A stretch of DNA of 64,000 nucleotides, taken from DATJFH01 sp035495815. Its GTDB lineage: Bacteria > Acidobacteriota > Terriglobia > Bryobacterales > Bryobacteraceae. The notes under the pieces were generated by a model. The model was given only the letters and a program-made list of their open reading frames with translations. It did not search any database and was not told the DNA's origin. Positions 33,876-42,219 of the stretch are shown here, in pieces; within the stretch, counting starts at the first letter, position 1, and each line of letters opens with the position of its first letter. The stretch covers positions 1 to 64,000 of the forward strand of contig DATJFH010000114.1 of NCBI GenBank assembly GCA_035495815.1, in the 5' to 3' direction. Both the position numbers and the translations under genes were made by a program.

Positions 33876-36380
33876 CTACCGGTCATCGCCGTCGCCGTCG
33901 CCCTGCGTTGTGCCCTGATAGAAGATGCTGCGCCGCGGAGCGGGACTCGGGACGCCTTTGATCCCGCGCCACAGGATATCGTTCATCTCGTGATCGTCGA
34001 TGCGGTCGGCCTCCGAAAGATCGAGGCGCGCGGACCGAGCTGCCAGTTCCGTCCCGCCGGGGTTGCGCTCCGTGAGCGACACCCGCGGCCTGGCCGCCGT
34101 GTAAGGAGTGTAATCGGGTCTGGACGTAAATACCGTGTACATCGGCCGCGCGCCGGCGTCGAAATGCGTCATCGGCCTCAAACCGAGGATCAGCTCGATC
34201 GTCCGCAGCACCGAGACCGTATTGTACATGTTGCTCTCCACATGGCGGCGCTTGGCGTAGGGAGAAATCACGAACGTAAGCGAGCGGTGAGAATCGACGT
34301 GATCGGGGCCGGCCTGCGCGTCGTCTTCGAGGACGAAGATCGCCGTATCCTTCCAGAAACGGCTTTTCGAGACCGCTTCCACCAGCCTGCCCAACGCCAG
34401 ATCATTGTCGGCGAACATGGATACCGGCGTGATGGATCCGGCCCGCATGCCGGCGGTGTGATCGTTGCCCAGCCGCATCACGATTAACCTCGGCATTTCC
34501 CCCTTTTTTTGGAATTCCGCCAGATCGGAGAGGAAAAACCCGATGCGATCCTGGTCCGGGTAAGTGGTATCGAAGCCGCGGAAGAAAGGATTAGTGGCGG
34601 CCATGAGCTGCTTGCTCTCCGCGTCCAGTATCTGTTTTTCCCCGGTGACCCCCTTTTCGGTCTGCTTCGTCATCCAGCCGTAATTTCGCACGGAGAGTCC
34701 GGCCTCGAAGGCACGGGTCCACAAATAGCCGCCATGCGGACGCGAGGCCTCTTCGGTGCGATTCTGGGGAGGCCGGCCCCAATACAGGCTCATTTGGGCG
34801 CCGCGTCCGCTCGATACGTTCGGCTGCAGCTTGTTGGTGTAATCCGGCGCGATCGCGCCGGAAGACCAGTTCTGGCCGTCGGCGCTCACGTCCCCGTTCA
34901 CGTAGAAGTTGTCGAAGAGGTTGAATTCGCGAGCCAGCTTGCGATGGTTGGGCGAGGACTCCTCCGTAAACAGGAGCAGGGAGGGATCGCCGTTTCCTTC
35001 CTTCAGATCCCCGAATACCTGATCGTAGGTGCGGTTCTCTTTTACGACGTAAATGACATGACGGATCGGCGACGGCTGACCGGGGCGCGAAGGCACGGGG
35101 TTGCCTTCCGGTGTTCCGGCGTTGTCGAGCAACTGGTCACGGTAGGGCGAGTTGAGATAGACGGCCCGGGTGTATTCCTTGAGGCGCTCTTCATCCACGG
35201 GATCGATCAACGACATACCGCCGATTTGCATATAGGTGGCCTGCTGCCGGTTGGCCGGGCGTTCCTTACGGTTGTCCTGCGGCCCTTTCGGATTCGGAAA
35301 CGAGCGAAGCCCCTTGCCGTTGAGCACGACGAGCCGTCCGTCCGGGAGAGGAAGCGTCTCGGTGGGATACCAGCCGGCCGGAATGAACCCCACCACGCGC
35401 GACATGGCGCCGGAGACATCGGCTACCGCGATGGCGTTGGCATCGGAACAGGCGACGTAAAGAAAGCGGCCGTCCGGGCTCAGGGCGAGCGCGCTCGGCG
35501 TCATTCCCGGCGGCTGCCGGGGCGTCATGGCGACGCTCAGCCGCTCAATGATCCGCAGCTCGCCGCCGGTCTGCGATGACAACAGGTAGACGTCATTCGT
35601 GTGAGCAGCGGCGACGAACAGCCGCAGCCCCTGCGGCGATGGCTGCCACACCATGTCCGTCGGATGGGACCCGAGCGGCACTCGCTGCAGAATGGAGCCA
35701 CCCGCCGAGTCATGCCTCACCACCTCGCCGCCCGACCAACTGGTTACCAGGAACTGCTTTCCGTCCGGGTGGAACAGGATCCGGTACGGCATCGCCGCCG
35801 TGGGGATCCGCTGTTGCAGACGGCCCCGCTTCAGGTCGAGAACCGCAATCGCGTCGCCCGAGATATCGGCCGCGTATAGAAATTTTCCGTCGGGCGATAA
35901 GGCCACATCCGCGATGAAGACTCCGTGGGCTGGAACCCGCTCGGGGCCTGCCGGCAAGGCGCGCGCCAGCTCCAGACGACGAGCCTCGAGTCGAAGCTCG
36001 AAAACGGATCCGGTGGTTCCGCCGCCCACCCAGATCGTGTTCCCGCGCACCGCGATGCCGTGCAGCGAATCCTTTAGCTCGATTTTCGACTGCTCCGCGC
36101 CGGTGGACGAATCATGCAGGCTGAGCGTGGGAGTCCGGTAGCCGGATTGGACAACCAGGAACGATTTCCCGCCGTCAACCAGCCGGGCAGCTAAGGGCAG
36201 CGTGCTCAGAGCAGCCTGCTTGCCGGCCGGCCGCACGGTCCAGCCGGTGGTGAGCAGGAAGCCTCCACCCTCCACCGGGCCGACTCTCGCGTCCGGCCGC
36301 GGAGTGAGGTTCTCGCGCTGCGGCCAAATGAGCAGCGCGGCGAGGACTCCCAGCGCGCCCACGCCCAGGGCCCTCTTCAT
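33876..36380 (-). CDS. Bifunctional YncE-like propeller / phosphoesterase (alkaline-phosphatase superfamily)
   Basis: An 834-residue exported protein. I place the start at the ATG at 36380 (MKRALGVGALGVLAALLIW), which overlaps the upstream stop as ATGA; a much longer upstream frame is antisense-like and is rejected. Residues of about 30-400 form a seven-bladed YncE/YVTN propeller (LSPDGKFLYAADISGDAIAVLDLKRG, LSPDGRFLYVACSDANAIAVADVSG). Residues of about 430-834 are a phosphoesterase domain of the phospholipase-C/acid-phosphatase type (IRHVIYVVKENRTYDQVFGD, FDNFYVNGDVSADGQNWSSGAIAPDY, MRLGNDHTAGM, FVLEDDAQAGPDHVDSHRS). This fusion is common in Acidobacteria. The second domain supplies metal-ligand Asp/His clusters. 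It is co-transcribed with the gene just upstream. Confidence 0.85.
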   Translation of the reverse strand: MKRALGVGALGVLAALLIWPQRENLTPRPDARVGPVEGGGFLLTTGWTVRPAGKQAALSTLPLAARLVDGGKSFLVVQSGYRTPTLSLHDSSTGAEQSKIELKDSLHGIAVRGNTIWVGGGTTGSVFELRLEARRLELARALPAGPERVPAHGVFIADVALSPDGKFLYAADISGDAIAVLDLKRGRLQQRIPTAAMPYRILFHPDGKQFLVTSWSGGEVVRHDSAGGSILQRVPLGSHPTDMVWQPSPQGLRLFVAAAHTNDVYLLSSQTGGELRIIERLSVAMTPRQPPGMTPSALALSPDGRFLYVACSDANAIAVADVSGAMSRVVGFIPAGWYPTETLPLPDGRLVVLNGKGLRSFPNPKGPQDNRKERPANRQQATYMQIGGMSLIDPVDEERLKEYTRAVYLNSPYRDQLLDNAGTPEGNPVPSRPGQPSPIRHVIYVVKENRTYDQVFGDLKEGNGDPSLLLFTEESSPNHRKLAREFNLFDNFYVNGDVSADGQNWSSGAIAPDYTNKLQPNVSSGRGAQMSLYWGRPPQNRTEEASRPHGGYLWTRAFEAGLSVRNYGWMTKQTEKGVTGEKQILDAESKQLMAATNPFFRGFDTTYPDQDRIGFFLSDLAEFQKKGEMPRLIVMRLGNDHTAGMRAGSITPVSMFADNDLALGRLVEAVSKSRFWKDTAIFVLEDDAQAGPDHVDSHRSLTFVISPYAKRRHVESNMYNTVSVLRTIELILGLRPMTHFDAGARPMYTVFTSRPDYTPYTAARPRVSLTERNPGGTELAARSARLDLSEADRIDDHEMNDILWRGIKGVPSPAPRRSIFYQGTTQGDGDGDDR

Positions 36381-37555
36381 AAACCCTCCAACAGAAGGTG
36401 GCGGGTGAGATCCAGGTTGTAGCGGTAATCGCTCATATTGACTCTGCGGCCGTACGCAATCAGGGGTACCTGCGATTCGTGAAGCGACCCGTGCGTGCGG
36501 ACCTTGGCCGGCTCGCGCGGCTTTTCGAGCTGGCCGAAAGCGGTGTCCTTTGCGGCCAGCGCCAGCAGATCGCCGATCCGCTGCGGGTGCAGATGAAAGA
36601 GGCGAGCCGCTTCCGGCGCCCGGTGGACAGCCTCGACGCCGGGGGTACTTTTCAGGATTTCCGCCGCTTTCGACAGGTCCCCAGCCCGCTCCAGAAATAC
36701 ATAAGCCGCCCCGCCCAGATTCTGATGATGCGTCTTGTGCTTGTCTCGAATGATGGGAACCATTTCGGATGGGATCGATTGCTCCTTGAGGATGAGGGCG
36801 GCGTCGATCGCCTCGCGTTTGGCATTCATGCCGTGATCGGCGGTGACGTAGACTTCGAGACGCGGATGGTCGTCCACCAGGTCGCCCAGCAGCTTGTCGA
36901 GCGTGTGCAGATGCTCGAGCGAGGGACCCTCCCCGGGAGCGTACGTATGCATCATGTAATCGGTGGTGGACAGGTACATGAGATCGATCCCATCGTGTTT
37001 GAGTACGTGCCGGGCGGCCCGCAACAGCCAGTAGTTCACCGCGGGACTGTACATGTCTTCGCGCCTGCCGATCGCCTGAATGTACTTCGGCTCGGGCAAT
37101 TCGGCGGACACCTCCACGTGGGCGCCCTTGCTGCATAGCGTCCGGACCTTGTCCTTAGCGCTGACCAGGGCTGTCCGGAGTCCGGCTGCCCGCGCGCGCT
37201 CGAACAGGGTGGGGCGCAGCAGGAACCCGGCTGTCTCCATTTCGGAGTACGTTCGGGTCTGGCGGTCGTAGAAAAAATTCGACGTGATCCCGTGCTCATC
37301 GGGAAAACAGGCCGTGACCACCGATGCGTTGTTCACATTGGTGACCGAGGGCATCACGCTGGAGCCTGTCGTGAAGCTACCTTCCCGGCGCATGCGCTTC
37401 AAGTTCGGCATGTCGCTCTTTTCCAGATATTCGGGTCCGAATCCGTCGATGAGCATGATCAGGATTTTCCGCCCCGCAGCTCTGCCCGCTTTCTGGGAAA
37501 GAGCCGGCAGCGCCGGAGCGCCCAGGAGAAAGTAGCGGCGTGTCATGGATGCCAT
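36377..37555 (-). CDS. Alkaline-phosphatase-superfamily hydrolase, phosphonoacetate-hydrolase-like
   Basis: A 392-residue protein with a Tat-like signal (MTRRYFLLGAPALPALS, with RR). It belongs to the nucleotide pyrophosphatase/phosphodiesterase group: LIMLIDGFGPEYL with the first metal-binding Asp, NVNNASVVTACFPDEHGITSNFFYD with the catalytic Thr/Asn region, LMYLSTTDYMMH and VYVTADHGMNAK with Asp/His ligands. The TADHGMNAK and NNASVVT..EHGI segments recall phosphonoacetate hydrolase (PhnA), which cleaves C-P bonds, but a phosphodiesterase is equally possible. The last codons overlap the next phosphoesterase gene by 4 bp (ATGA). The pair probably scavenges phosphorus outside the cytoplasm. 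Confidence 0.78.
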   Translation of the reverse strand: MASMTRRYFLLGAPALPALSQKAGRAAGRKILIMLIDGFGPEYLEKSDMPNLKRMRREGSFTTGSSVMPSVTNVNNASVVTACFPDEHGITSNFFYDRQTRTYSEMETAGFLLRPTLFERARAAGLRTALVSAKDKVRTLCSKGAHVEVSAELPEPKYIQAIGRREDMYSPAVNYWLLRAARHVLKHDGIDLMYLSTTDYMMHTYAPGEGPSLEHLHTLDKLLGDLVDDHPRLEVYVTADHGMNAKREAIDAALILKEQSIPSEMVPIIRDKHKTHHQNLGGAAYVFLERAGDLSKAAEILKSTPGVEAVHRAPEAARLFHLHPQRIGDLLALAAKDTAFGQLEKPREPAKVRTHGSLHESQVPLIAYGRRVNMSDYRYNLDLTRHLLLEGL

Positions 37556-37812
37556 TGTTCAAATACCGAAACCTGGAGATTGTGGGAGGCATGCGCTTGC
37601 CGGAGAAGGCGCATACGAACCGCGGACGCCGATCATATCCATCATGGCGGGGTTCCTGAACTCTATAGCAGAGTGTAGTGGGAGAAGCTTCGGAACGTCA
37701 AGAAAGAGATGCCGCCGGAGAAGCGCTTGGGGCGCCGGCGCCTCAGCCATGACCGCGGCGCAACAGGCACATCGGTCTCGAGCAAGTGCGTAATCCCGCA
37801 AGCCGGGCGTGC

Positions 37813-37818
37813 TATGGT
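37813..37818 (+). promoter_or_regulatory. Extended -10 box (TGCTATGGT), 7 nt before an ATG
   Basis: The hexamer TATGGT is preceded by TGC, an extended -10 element, and ends 7 nt before the ATG at 37826. It supports that ATG as the true start over the in-frame ATG at 37814, which lies inside the box. Confidence 0.4.
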
Positions 37819-37825
37819 CGATTTC

Positions 37826-40087
37826 ATGACGCTTTTGCGCGGTCTTATACTTGTGCCGGCTCTTCTGTTGTGCGCCCAGCCTGCCAGTGACACGCCCCTG
37901 CGGGGATATTCCGCATCGTCCTCCCGCAGCCAGCGGGTCTGGGAGGCGAAGTTCGCCGCCATTCCGGATCCGAAGAAGATCGGGGAGTACATGCAGCGGC
38001 TCTCGGCGCGGCCTCACCACATCGGATCTCCTTATGACAAGGACAATGCGGAGTGGATTCTGGCCACCCTCGCGGGCTGGGGGTTGGACGCGAAGATCGA
38101 AACTTTCGACGTCCTGTTCCCCACACCCACCGAGCGCGTGCTCGAGATGACCGCGCCACGGCGCTTCAAAGCCAAGCTGCAGGAGCCCGCCGTTCCCGGC
38201 GATTCCACCTCCGGCCAGCACTCCGAACAGCTCCCGACTTACAACGCCTACTCCATCGACGGCGACGTCACCGCGCCCCTCGTTTATGTGAATCAGGGCG
38301 TGCCGGAGGATTACGAGCAGCTCGAGCGCAGGGGGATTTCCGTGAAGGGCGCGATCGTCATCGCGCGCTATGGGGGATCCTGGCGCGGCATCAAGCCGAA
38401 GGTGGCTGGCGAGCACGGCGCCGTGGGCTGCATCATCTATTCCGATCCCCATGAGGACGGCTATGCGCAAGGCGAAGTGTTTCCCGCCGGGCCGTGGCGG
38501 CCCAGGGACGGCGTGCAGCGCGGCAGCGTGATGGATATGCCGGTCTATCCCGGCGACCCGCTTACGCCCGGCATCGGGGCCACCCGCGATGCCAGGCGGC
38601 TCGAAATCAGCAAAGCTCCGACGATTACCAAAATTCCCGTGCTGCCGATCTCCTACGCCGATGCGAAGCCGCTGCTGGCGGCGCTCGAGGGTCCGGTCGC
38701 TCCGGCCGCCTGGCGCGGCTCGCTGCCGATTACCTACCGCATCGGCCCCGGTCCCGCGCGTGTGCATTTGAAAGTGAAGTTCGACTGGAAGCTCCATACC
38801 CTCTACAACGTGATCGCGACCATTCCCGGCGCCGGCTCTCCCGACGAGTGGATCCTGCGCGGGAACCATCATGACGCCTGGGTCAACGGAGCCGACGATC
38901 CGGTCTCCGGCGCCGCCGCCGAGCTCGAGGAGATGCGCGCGCTGGCGGCTCTGCTGAAACAGGGATGGCGTCCCAGGCGGACCATCGTTTACGCCTTCTG
39001 GGACGGTGAAGAACAGGGCTTGCTCGGATCCACCGAGTGGGCGGAACAGCACGCGGAAGAGCTGTCGCAAAAAGCCGCGGTGTACATCAATTCCGACTCC
39101 AACGGCCGCGGATACCTGAAGATGGCCGGGTCGCACACGCTCGAGAAGTTTATCAACGGAGTGGCCCGCGATGTTCAGGATCCCGAGAAGAATCTGCCCG
39201 TGTGGAAGCGGCTGCAGCTCGAGCGGATCGCCAATTCGACGGACCGGGCTGAGGCGCGCCAGCGTGCCGATCTGCGTATCGAGGCGCTAGGGTCCGGGTC
39301 GGACTACACCGTGTTTCTCGATCACCTGGCGGTGGCGTCCCTCAACCTCGGCTACGCGGGTGAGGCGGGTGGCGGAATTTATCACTCCATCTACGACGAT
39401 TTTTACTGGTACCGCCATTTCAGCGACAGCGGGTTCGTCTACGGCCGTGCGCTCGCCCAGACCGCCGGGATCGCCGTCCTGCGGCTGGCGGACGCCGATA
39501 TGCTGCCCTACGATTTCACTAATTTCACCGATACCGTGAGGCGCTATGTCGGGGAGTTGCAGAAGCTGGCGGCCGGCCAGCGCGAGCAGATTATCGAGCG
39601 GAACCGGCAAATCGACGAAGGCGTCTTCAGCGCCATCGACGATTCGAGAAATCCGGCTGTTCCGCCGGCGCGTGAGCCCGTGCCGCCGTTTCTGAATTTC
39701 GCGCCGCTGGAAAACGGCGTGGCCGCGCTTCAGCGTGAAGCGGACCGTTTCGAAAAGGCGCTCGAGCACGCGTCCGCGAATGGCGGGGAGGCGCTCGCGG
39801 GCCCGGCGCTGCGCGACGTGAACCGGAGGCTGCTCGCCGTCGAGCGGGCGCTGATGTCGGAACACGGCCTTCCCAACCGGCCCTGGTACCGGCACCAGAT
39901 TTACGCTCCCGGCTTTTACACAGGCTACGGGGTGAAGACGATCCCGGCGGTGCGGGAGAGCGTCGAGCAGAAGCTATGGAAGCAGGCCGACGAGCAGATT
40001 ACTCTTGTCGGCAGGATCCTCGAGAACACGGGCGAGCGGATTCAGGGCGCCGCCAGCGCGCTCGAGAAAGTCAGGGCGCCGGAGTAG
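37826..40087 (+). CDS. Exported glutamate-carboxypeptidase-II-like M28 peptidase
   Basis: A 753-residue protein with signal peptide (MTLLRGLILVPALLLCAQPAS). It follows the GCPII/PSMA layout: N-terminal segment, a PA domain (VYVNQGVPEDYEQLERRGISVKGAIVIARYGGSWRGIKPKVAGEHGAVGCIIYSDPHEDGY), then the M28 zinc domain (LRGNHHDAWVNGADDPVSGAAAELEEMRAL, FWDGEEQGLLGSTEW, NSDSNGRG, GSGSDYTVFLDHLAVASLNLGYAG, YHSIYDDFYWY) and a C-terminal transferrin-receptor-like dimerisation domain. GCPII enzymes release C-terminal acidic residues such as glutamate. It is the second M28 peptidase in the window and differs from the PDZ-type one. Its stop overlaps the 3' end of the facing cupin gene. Confidence 0.9.
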   Translation: MTLLRGLILVPALLLCAQPASDTPLRGYSASSSRSQRVWEAKFAAIPDPKKIGEYMQRLSARPHHIGSPYDKDNAEWILATLAGWGLDAKIETFDVLFPTPTERVLEMTAPRRFKAKLQEPAVPGDSTSGQHSEQLPTYNAYSIDGDVTAPLVYVNQGVPEDYEQLERRGISVKGAIVIARYGGSWRGIKPKVAGEHGAVGCIIYSDPHEDGYAQGEVFPAGPWRPRDGVQRGSVMDMPVYPGDPLTPGIGATRDARRLEISKAPTITKIPVLPISYADAKPLLAALEGPVAPAAWRGSLPITYRIGPGPARVHLKVKFDWKLHTLYNVIATIPGAGSPDEWILRGNHHDAWVNGADDPVSGAAAELEEMRALAALLKQGWRPRRTIVYAFWDGEEQGLLGSTEWAEQHAEELSQKAAVYINSDSNGRGYLKMAGSHTLEKFINGVARDVQDPEKNLPVWKRLQLERIANSTDRAEARQRADLRIEALGSGSDYTVFLDHLAVASLNLGYAGEAGGGIYHSIYDDFYWYRHFSDSGFVYGRALAQTAGIAVLRLADADMLPYDFTNFTDTVRRYVGELQKLAAGQREQIIERNRQIDEGVFSAIDDSRNPAVPPAREPVPPFLNFAPLENGVAALQREADRFEKALEHASANGGEALAGPALRDVNRRLLAVERALMSEHGLPNRPWYRHQIYAPGFYTGYGVKTIPAVRESVEQKLWKQADEQITLVGRILENTGERIQGAASALEKVRAPE

Positions 40088-40457
40088 CCAGCGGCTTTCC
40101 CTTTTCCACTACATAGACGCCGACCAGCTTCAGTGGCCGGGAGCCCGTATTGTGCGCGTCGTGCCTGGCGCCGGACGGAATGATGAATCCGTCGCCGGCT
40201 TTGACCTTGCGCGCCGGCTGACCCTCGATGAGGATCTCGGCTTCGCCTTCGAGCACGTAGCTGATCTCGTCGCCGGGATGCGTGTGGCGGCCGGCTTTGA
40301 TTCCGGGCGCCAGCTCGACGCTGGCGACAACCGCCTCCCGGCCGGGAACCGAGACATCCCCCTTATGCGCGATGGTACGCTTCAAGCCGGAGCTCTGTGA
40401 GAACAACACCGCGGCGAAAACCGCTCCGGCCGCGCTCCACTTCAGGATCGTTTTCAT
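40071..40457 (-). CDS. Exported cupin-domain protein
   Basis: A 128-residue protein with signal peptide (LKWSAAGAVFAAVLFSQSSG). A single cupin barrel covers about 35-118. Motif 1 is GRHTHPGDEISYVLEGE, giving two His and one Glu metal ligands, and motif 2 is FIIPSGARHDAHNTG with another His. Many Acidobacteria carry such small exported cupins; their function is unknown, and candidates are metal storage or sensing and sugar-related chemistry. It lies 14 bp downstream of the PEGA protein gene on the same strand, so co-transcription is likely. Its last 17 bases overlap the convergent peptidase gene. Confidence 0.85.
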   Translation of the reverse strand: MKTILKWSAAGAVFAAVLFSQSSGLKRTIAHKGDVSVPGREAVVASVELAPGIKAGRHTHPGDEISYVLEGEAEILIEGQPARKVKAGDGFIIPSGARHDAHNTGSRPLKLVGVYVVEKGKPLATPAP

Positions 40458-40471
40458 TCTCGTTTCTCCCG

Positions 40472-41053
40472 TCAGCCACGCTTCTTCGGAAGCGGCACGA
40501 TAGTCGTCTTATTGGCTTCGATTGTGATTTTCTGCTTGATCTCGCCGAACAGCGGCGAGTCCACGAACAGATCGTAGGTTCCGGGGTTGAGCAGGATGCC
40601 GCTGCCGCGGTTGTTCAGCTCGTCCACGTAGCCGTAATATTTGCCGTTGATGTAGACCGCGCCCACGTCGCCCGCGGCCACCGAGACGAAGGATTCATCC
40701 TCGCCTCCACCCAGCCGGAAGGTTCCGAACGGAGGCTTGGCGGGCTCGACGCGCTTGAGCTTCTGGCTGAGGTGCGCGGTCTTTCCGGCACGGACCGTTA
40801 CCTTGGTGGTGAAATCCTCGCAGCGCGGATCGCGCAGCGAAACTTCCACCTCGCCCGCCGGCGCCTCATAGGATTCCGGGACCGTGAAACGAGTGGCCGG
40901 CCCGGCGTACTTTCCGTTGATGAATACGGCGGCGTTGCCGGGACTGACCCGGGTTTTGATCTTTCCGGTGTCTTTGGCGGCGGCCAGCGCTGGAGCTGTG
41001 ATGAGCGTGGCCGAAAGAAGGATTGGAACAGTACGTCGTAATGTAAGTTTCAT
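40472..41053 (-). CDS. Exported PEGA-repeat protein
   Basis: A 193-residue protein with signal peptide (VPILLSATLITAPALAAA). It contains two PEGA-type beta-sandwich repeats: NAAVFINGKYAGPATRFTVPESYEAPAGEVEVSLRDPRCED and GAVYINGKYYGYVDELNNRGSGILLNPGTYDLFVDSP. PEGA domains are named for a P-E-G-A motif and are common in surface and lipoprotein repeats of many phyla; here the INGKY-G core is intact. A basic tail (LPLPKKRG) ends the protein. A structural or carbohydrate-binding role at the cell surface is likely but not shown. It leads a two-gene operon with the cupin gene. Confidence 0.78.
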   Translation of the reverse strand: MKLTLRRTVPILLSATLITAPALAAAKDTGKIKTRVSPGNAAVFINGKYAGPATRFTVPESYEAPAGEVEVSLRDPRCEDFTTKVTVRAGKTAHLSQKLKRVEPAKPPFGTFRLGGGEDESFVSVAAGDVGAVYINGKYYGYVDELNNRGSGILLNPGTYDLFVDSPLFGEIKQKITIEANKTTIVPLPKKRG

Positions 41054-41163
41054 TTTCTGTTCCGTATTCTACCGAAAGGGGACGCTCGTCAGACGCCCGG
41101 AACGCGCGAGTCCCGCACGAACAATCCTGATGAAAATGGATTTGTCGGCGCGGACGTATCCGT

Positions 41164-42051
41164 TTAGTGCTTTTCGGCGCCTTCGATCGGGGCGATGCCG
41201 GTTTGTTTGCGGCCGCCCGGAGCGGGCGCGTTTCCGAGCGCTACCTCGGCGCCGGTTTTGATCAGGGACGTCTCGCCCGGGCCCTGCAGGAATGTGTATC
41301 CGTGGCGGGTGGTCTTCCACGCCAGCGGACCGCCCAGGTGGATGCCTGCGCCGAGGACCGTGTCGTGGATCGTCTTCACCAGGGACTCATACTGCGGGTC
41401 ACCCTGCTTGTAGCCTGAAAAATTCCCCAGGTCGGTGCTGGCGGCGAAGATCACGTCGATGCCTTTCACGGCGGCGATCTCCTTGGCGTTGGCGACACCG
41501 AGCGGCGTTTCGATCATCACCACGACCAGCATGTTGTCGTTGATCGTCTTGCGGTAATCCGAGCCCCAGAGAGCGCCGTACTGCCCGCCACCCTGGCTGC
41601 GCCGCCCTTCCGGCGGGTACTTCGACCACTTGACCGCCGCCTGCGCCTTCTCGACCGTGTCCACCGTCGGCACGATGATCCCCAGGGCGCCGATGTCGGT
41701 GGCCTTCTGGATCTCGCTCTCGGTGGCGTCCGGCACCCGGATGAACGGCATGGCCGAGGCGCCCCGGCAGGCCCAGATCATTTTGGCCACGTCTGAATAG
41801 GTGAGCGGGCTGTGCTGCATCTCGATCCAGGTGTAGTCCCATCCGGAATTGGCGGCGGCGCAGTAAATGTTCGGGTCCGGCGAAGAGATGGTGACGCCCA
41901 CGATCTGCTTCCCTTCGAGCAGTTTCTTCTTCGCCGTATTGTAGAGTTTCGCCGGCGGTTTGGATCGGGACTGCTGCGCCTGCGAGGCAGGCAACAGGAT
42001 CAGGAACGGCAGCAGCAACGCCGTGGGCAGGACAACTCGCATCAATCGCAT
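41164..42051 (-). CDS. Exported HpcH/HpaI-family aldolase
   Basis: A 295-residue protein with a convincing signal peptide (VVLPTALLLPFLILLPASQAQ). The rest is a complete HpcH/HpaI (class II pyruvate aldolase) fold: YCAAANSGWDYTWIEMQHSPLTYSDVAKMI, AMPFIRVPDATESEIQKATDIGALGIIVPTVDTVEKAQAAV, VVVMIETPLGVANAKEIAAVKGIDVIFAASTDLGNFSGY. Residues that bind metal (Glu of MIET, Asp of STDLG) are present. Family enzymes cleave 2-keto-3-deoxy acids into pyruvate and an aldehyde in the cytoplasm, so an exported member is unusual. A second exported aldolase-superfamily gene follows in the same direction at 42220. Confidence 0.8.
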   Translation of the reverse strand: MRLMRVVLPTALLLPFLILLPASQAQQSRSKPPAKLYNTAKKKLLEGKQIVGVTISSPDPNIYCAAANSGWDYTWIEMQHSPLTYSDVAKMIWACRGASAMPFIRVPDATESEIQKATDIGALGIIVPTVDTVEKAQAAVKWSKYPPEGRRSQGGGQYGALWGSDYRKTINDNMLVVVMIETPLGVANAKEIAAVKGIDVIFAASTDLGNFSGYKQGDPQYESLVKTIHDTVLGAGIHLGGPLAWKTTRHGYTFLQGPGETSLIKTGAEVALGNAPAPGGRKQTGIAPIEGAEKH

Positions 42052-42160
42052 AACACCTCTCTTCGCTGAACGGCCGGAGAAACAGGCCCGCTGTATATCG
42101 GAAACATCATAGCGCCTTTGACCAGTGCGCGTTTTGAGTTTCCGCGCGGGCTTGGCCGCT

Positions 42161-42195
42161 GGACGGGCGTAAGCCCTGTCCCGCCTGATGGCGGG
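42161..42195. repeat. REP-like pair of overlapping hairpins
   Basis: Two hairpins overlap: GGACGGGC (42161-42168) pairs with GCCCTGTCC (one bulged base, to 42181), and CCCGCC (42180-42185) pairs with GGCGGG (42190-42195) with a TGAT loop. The structure is at the gap between the two exported-aldolase genes. It could be a transcription or processing signal or a copy of an interspersed repeat; only other copies in the genome would tell. Confidence 0.35.
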
Positions 42196-42219
42196 GATGG
42201 TATTCAGGACTGTACATCG

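Noticed and set aside
33592..33918. A 108-codon plus-strand frame in the gap between the TonB-dependent gene and the phosphoesterase gene
   Set aside because: Its 3' end overlaps the phosphoesterase gene, it has no ribosome-binding site or family motif, and overlapping frames on the other strand are equally long.
36381..37136. N-terminal extension of the propeller-phosphoesterase gene to 37136
   Set aside because: The added residues are antisense-like and basic. The ATG at 36380 gives a signal peptide and a 4-bp ATGA overlap.
37559..39136. A 525-codon minus-strand frame
   Set aside because: It runs antisense to the GCPII-like peptidase, whose own frame has full family motifs. The antisense product has no recognisable domain.
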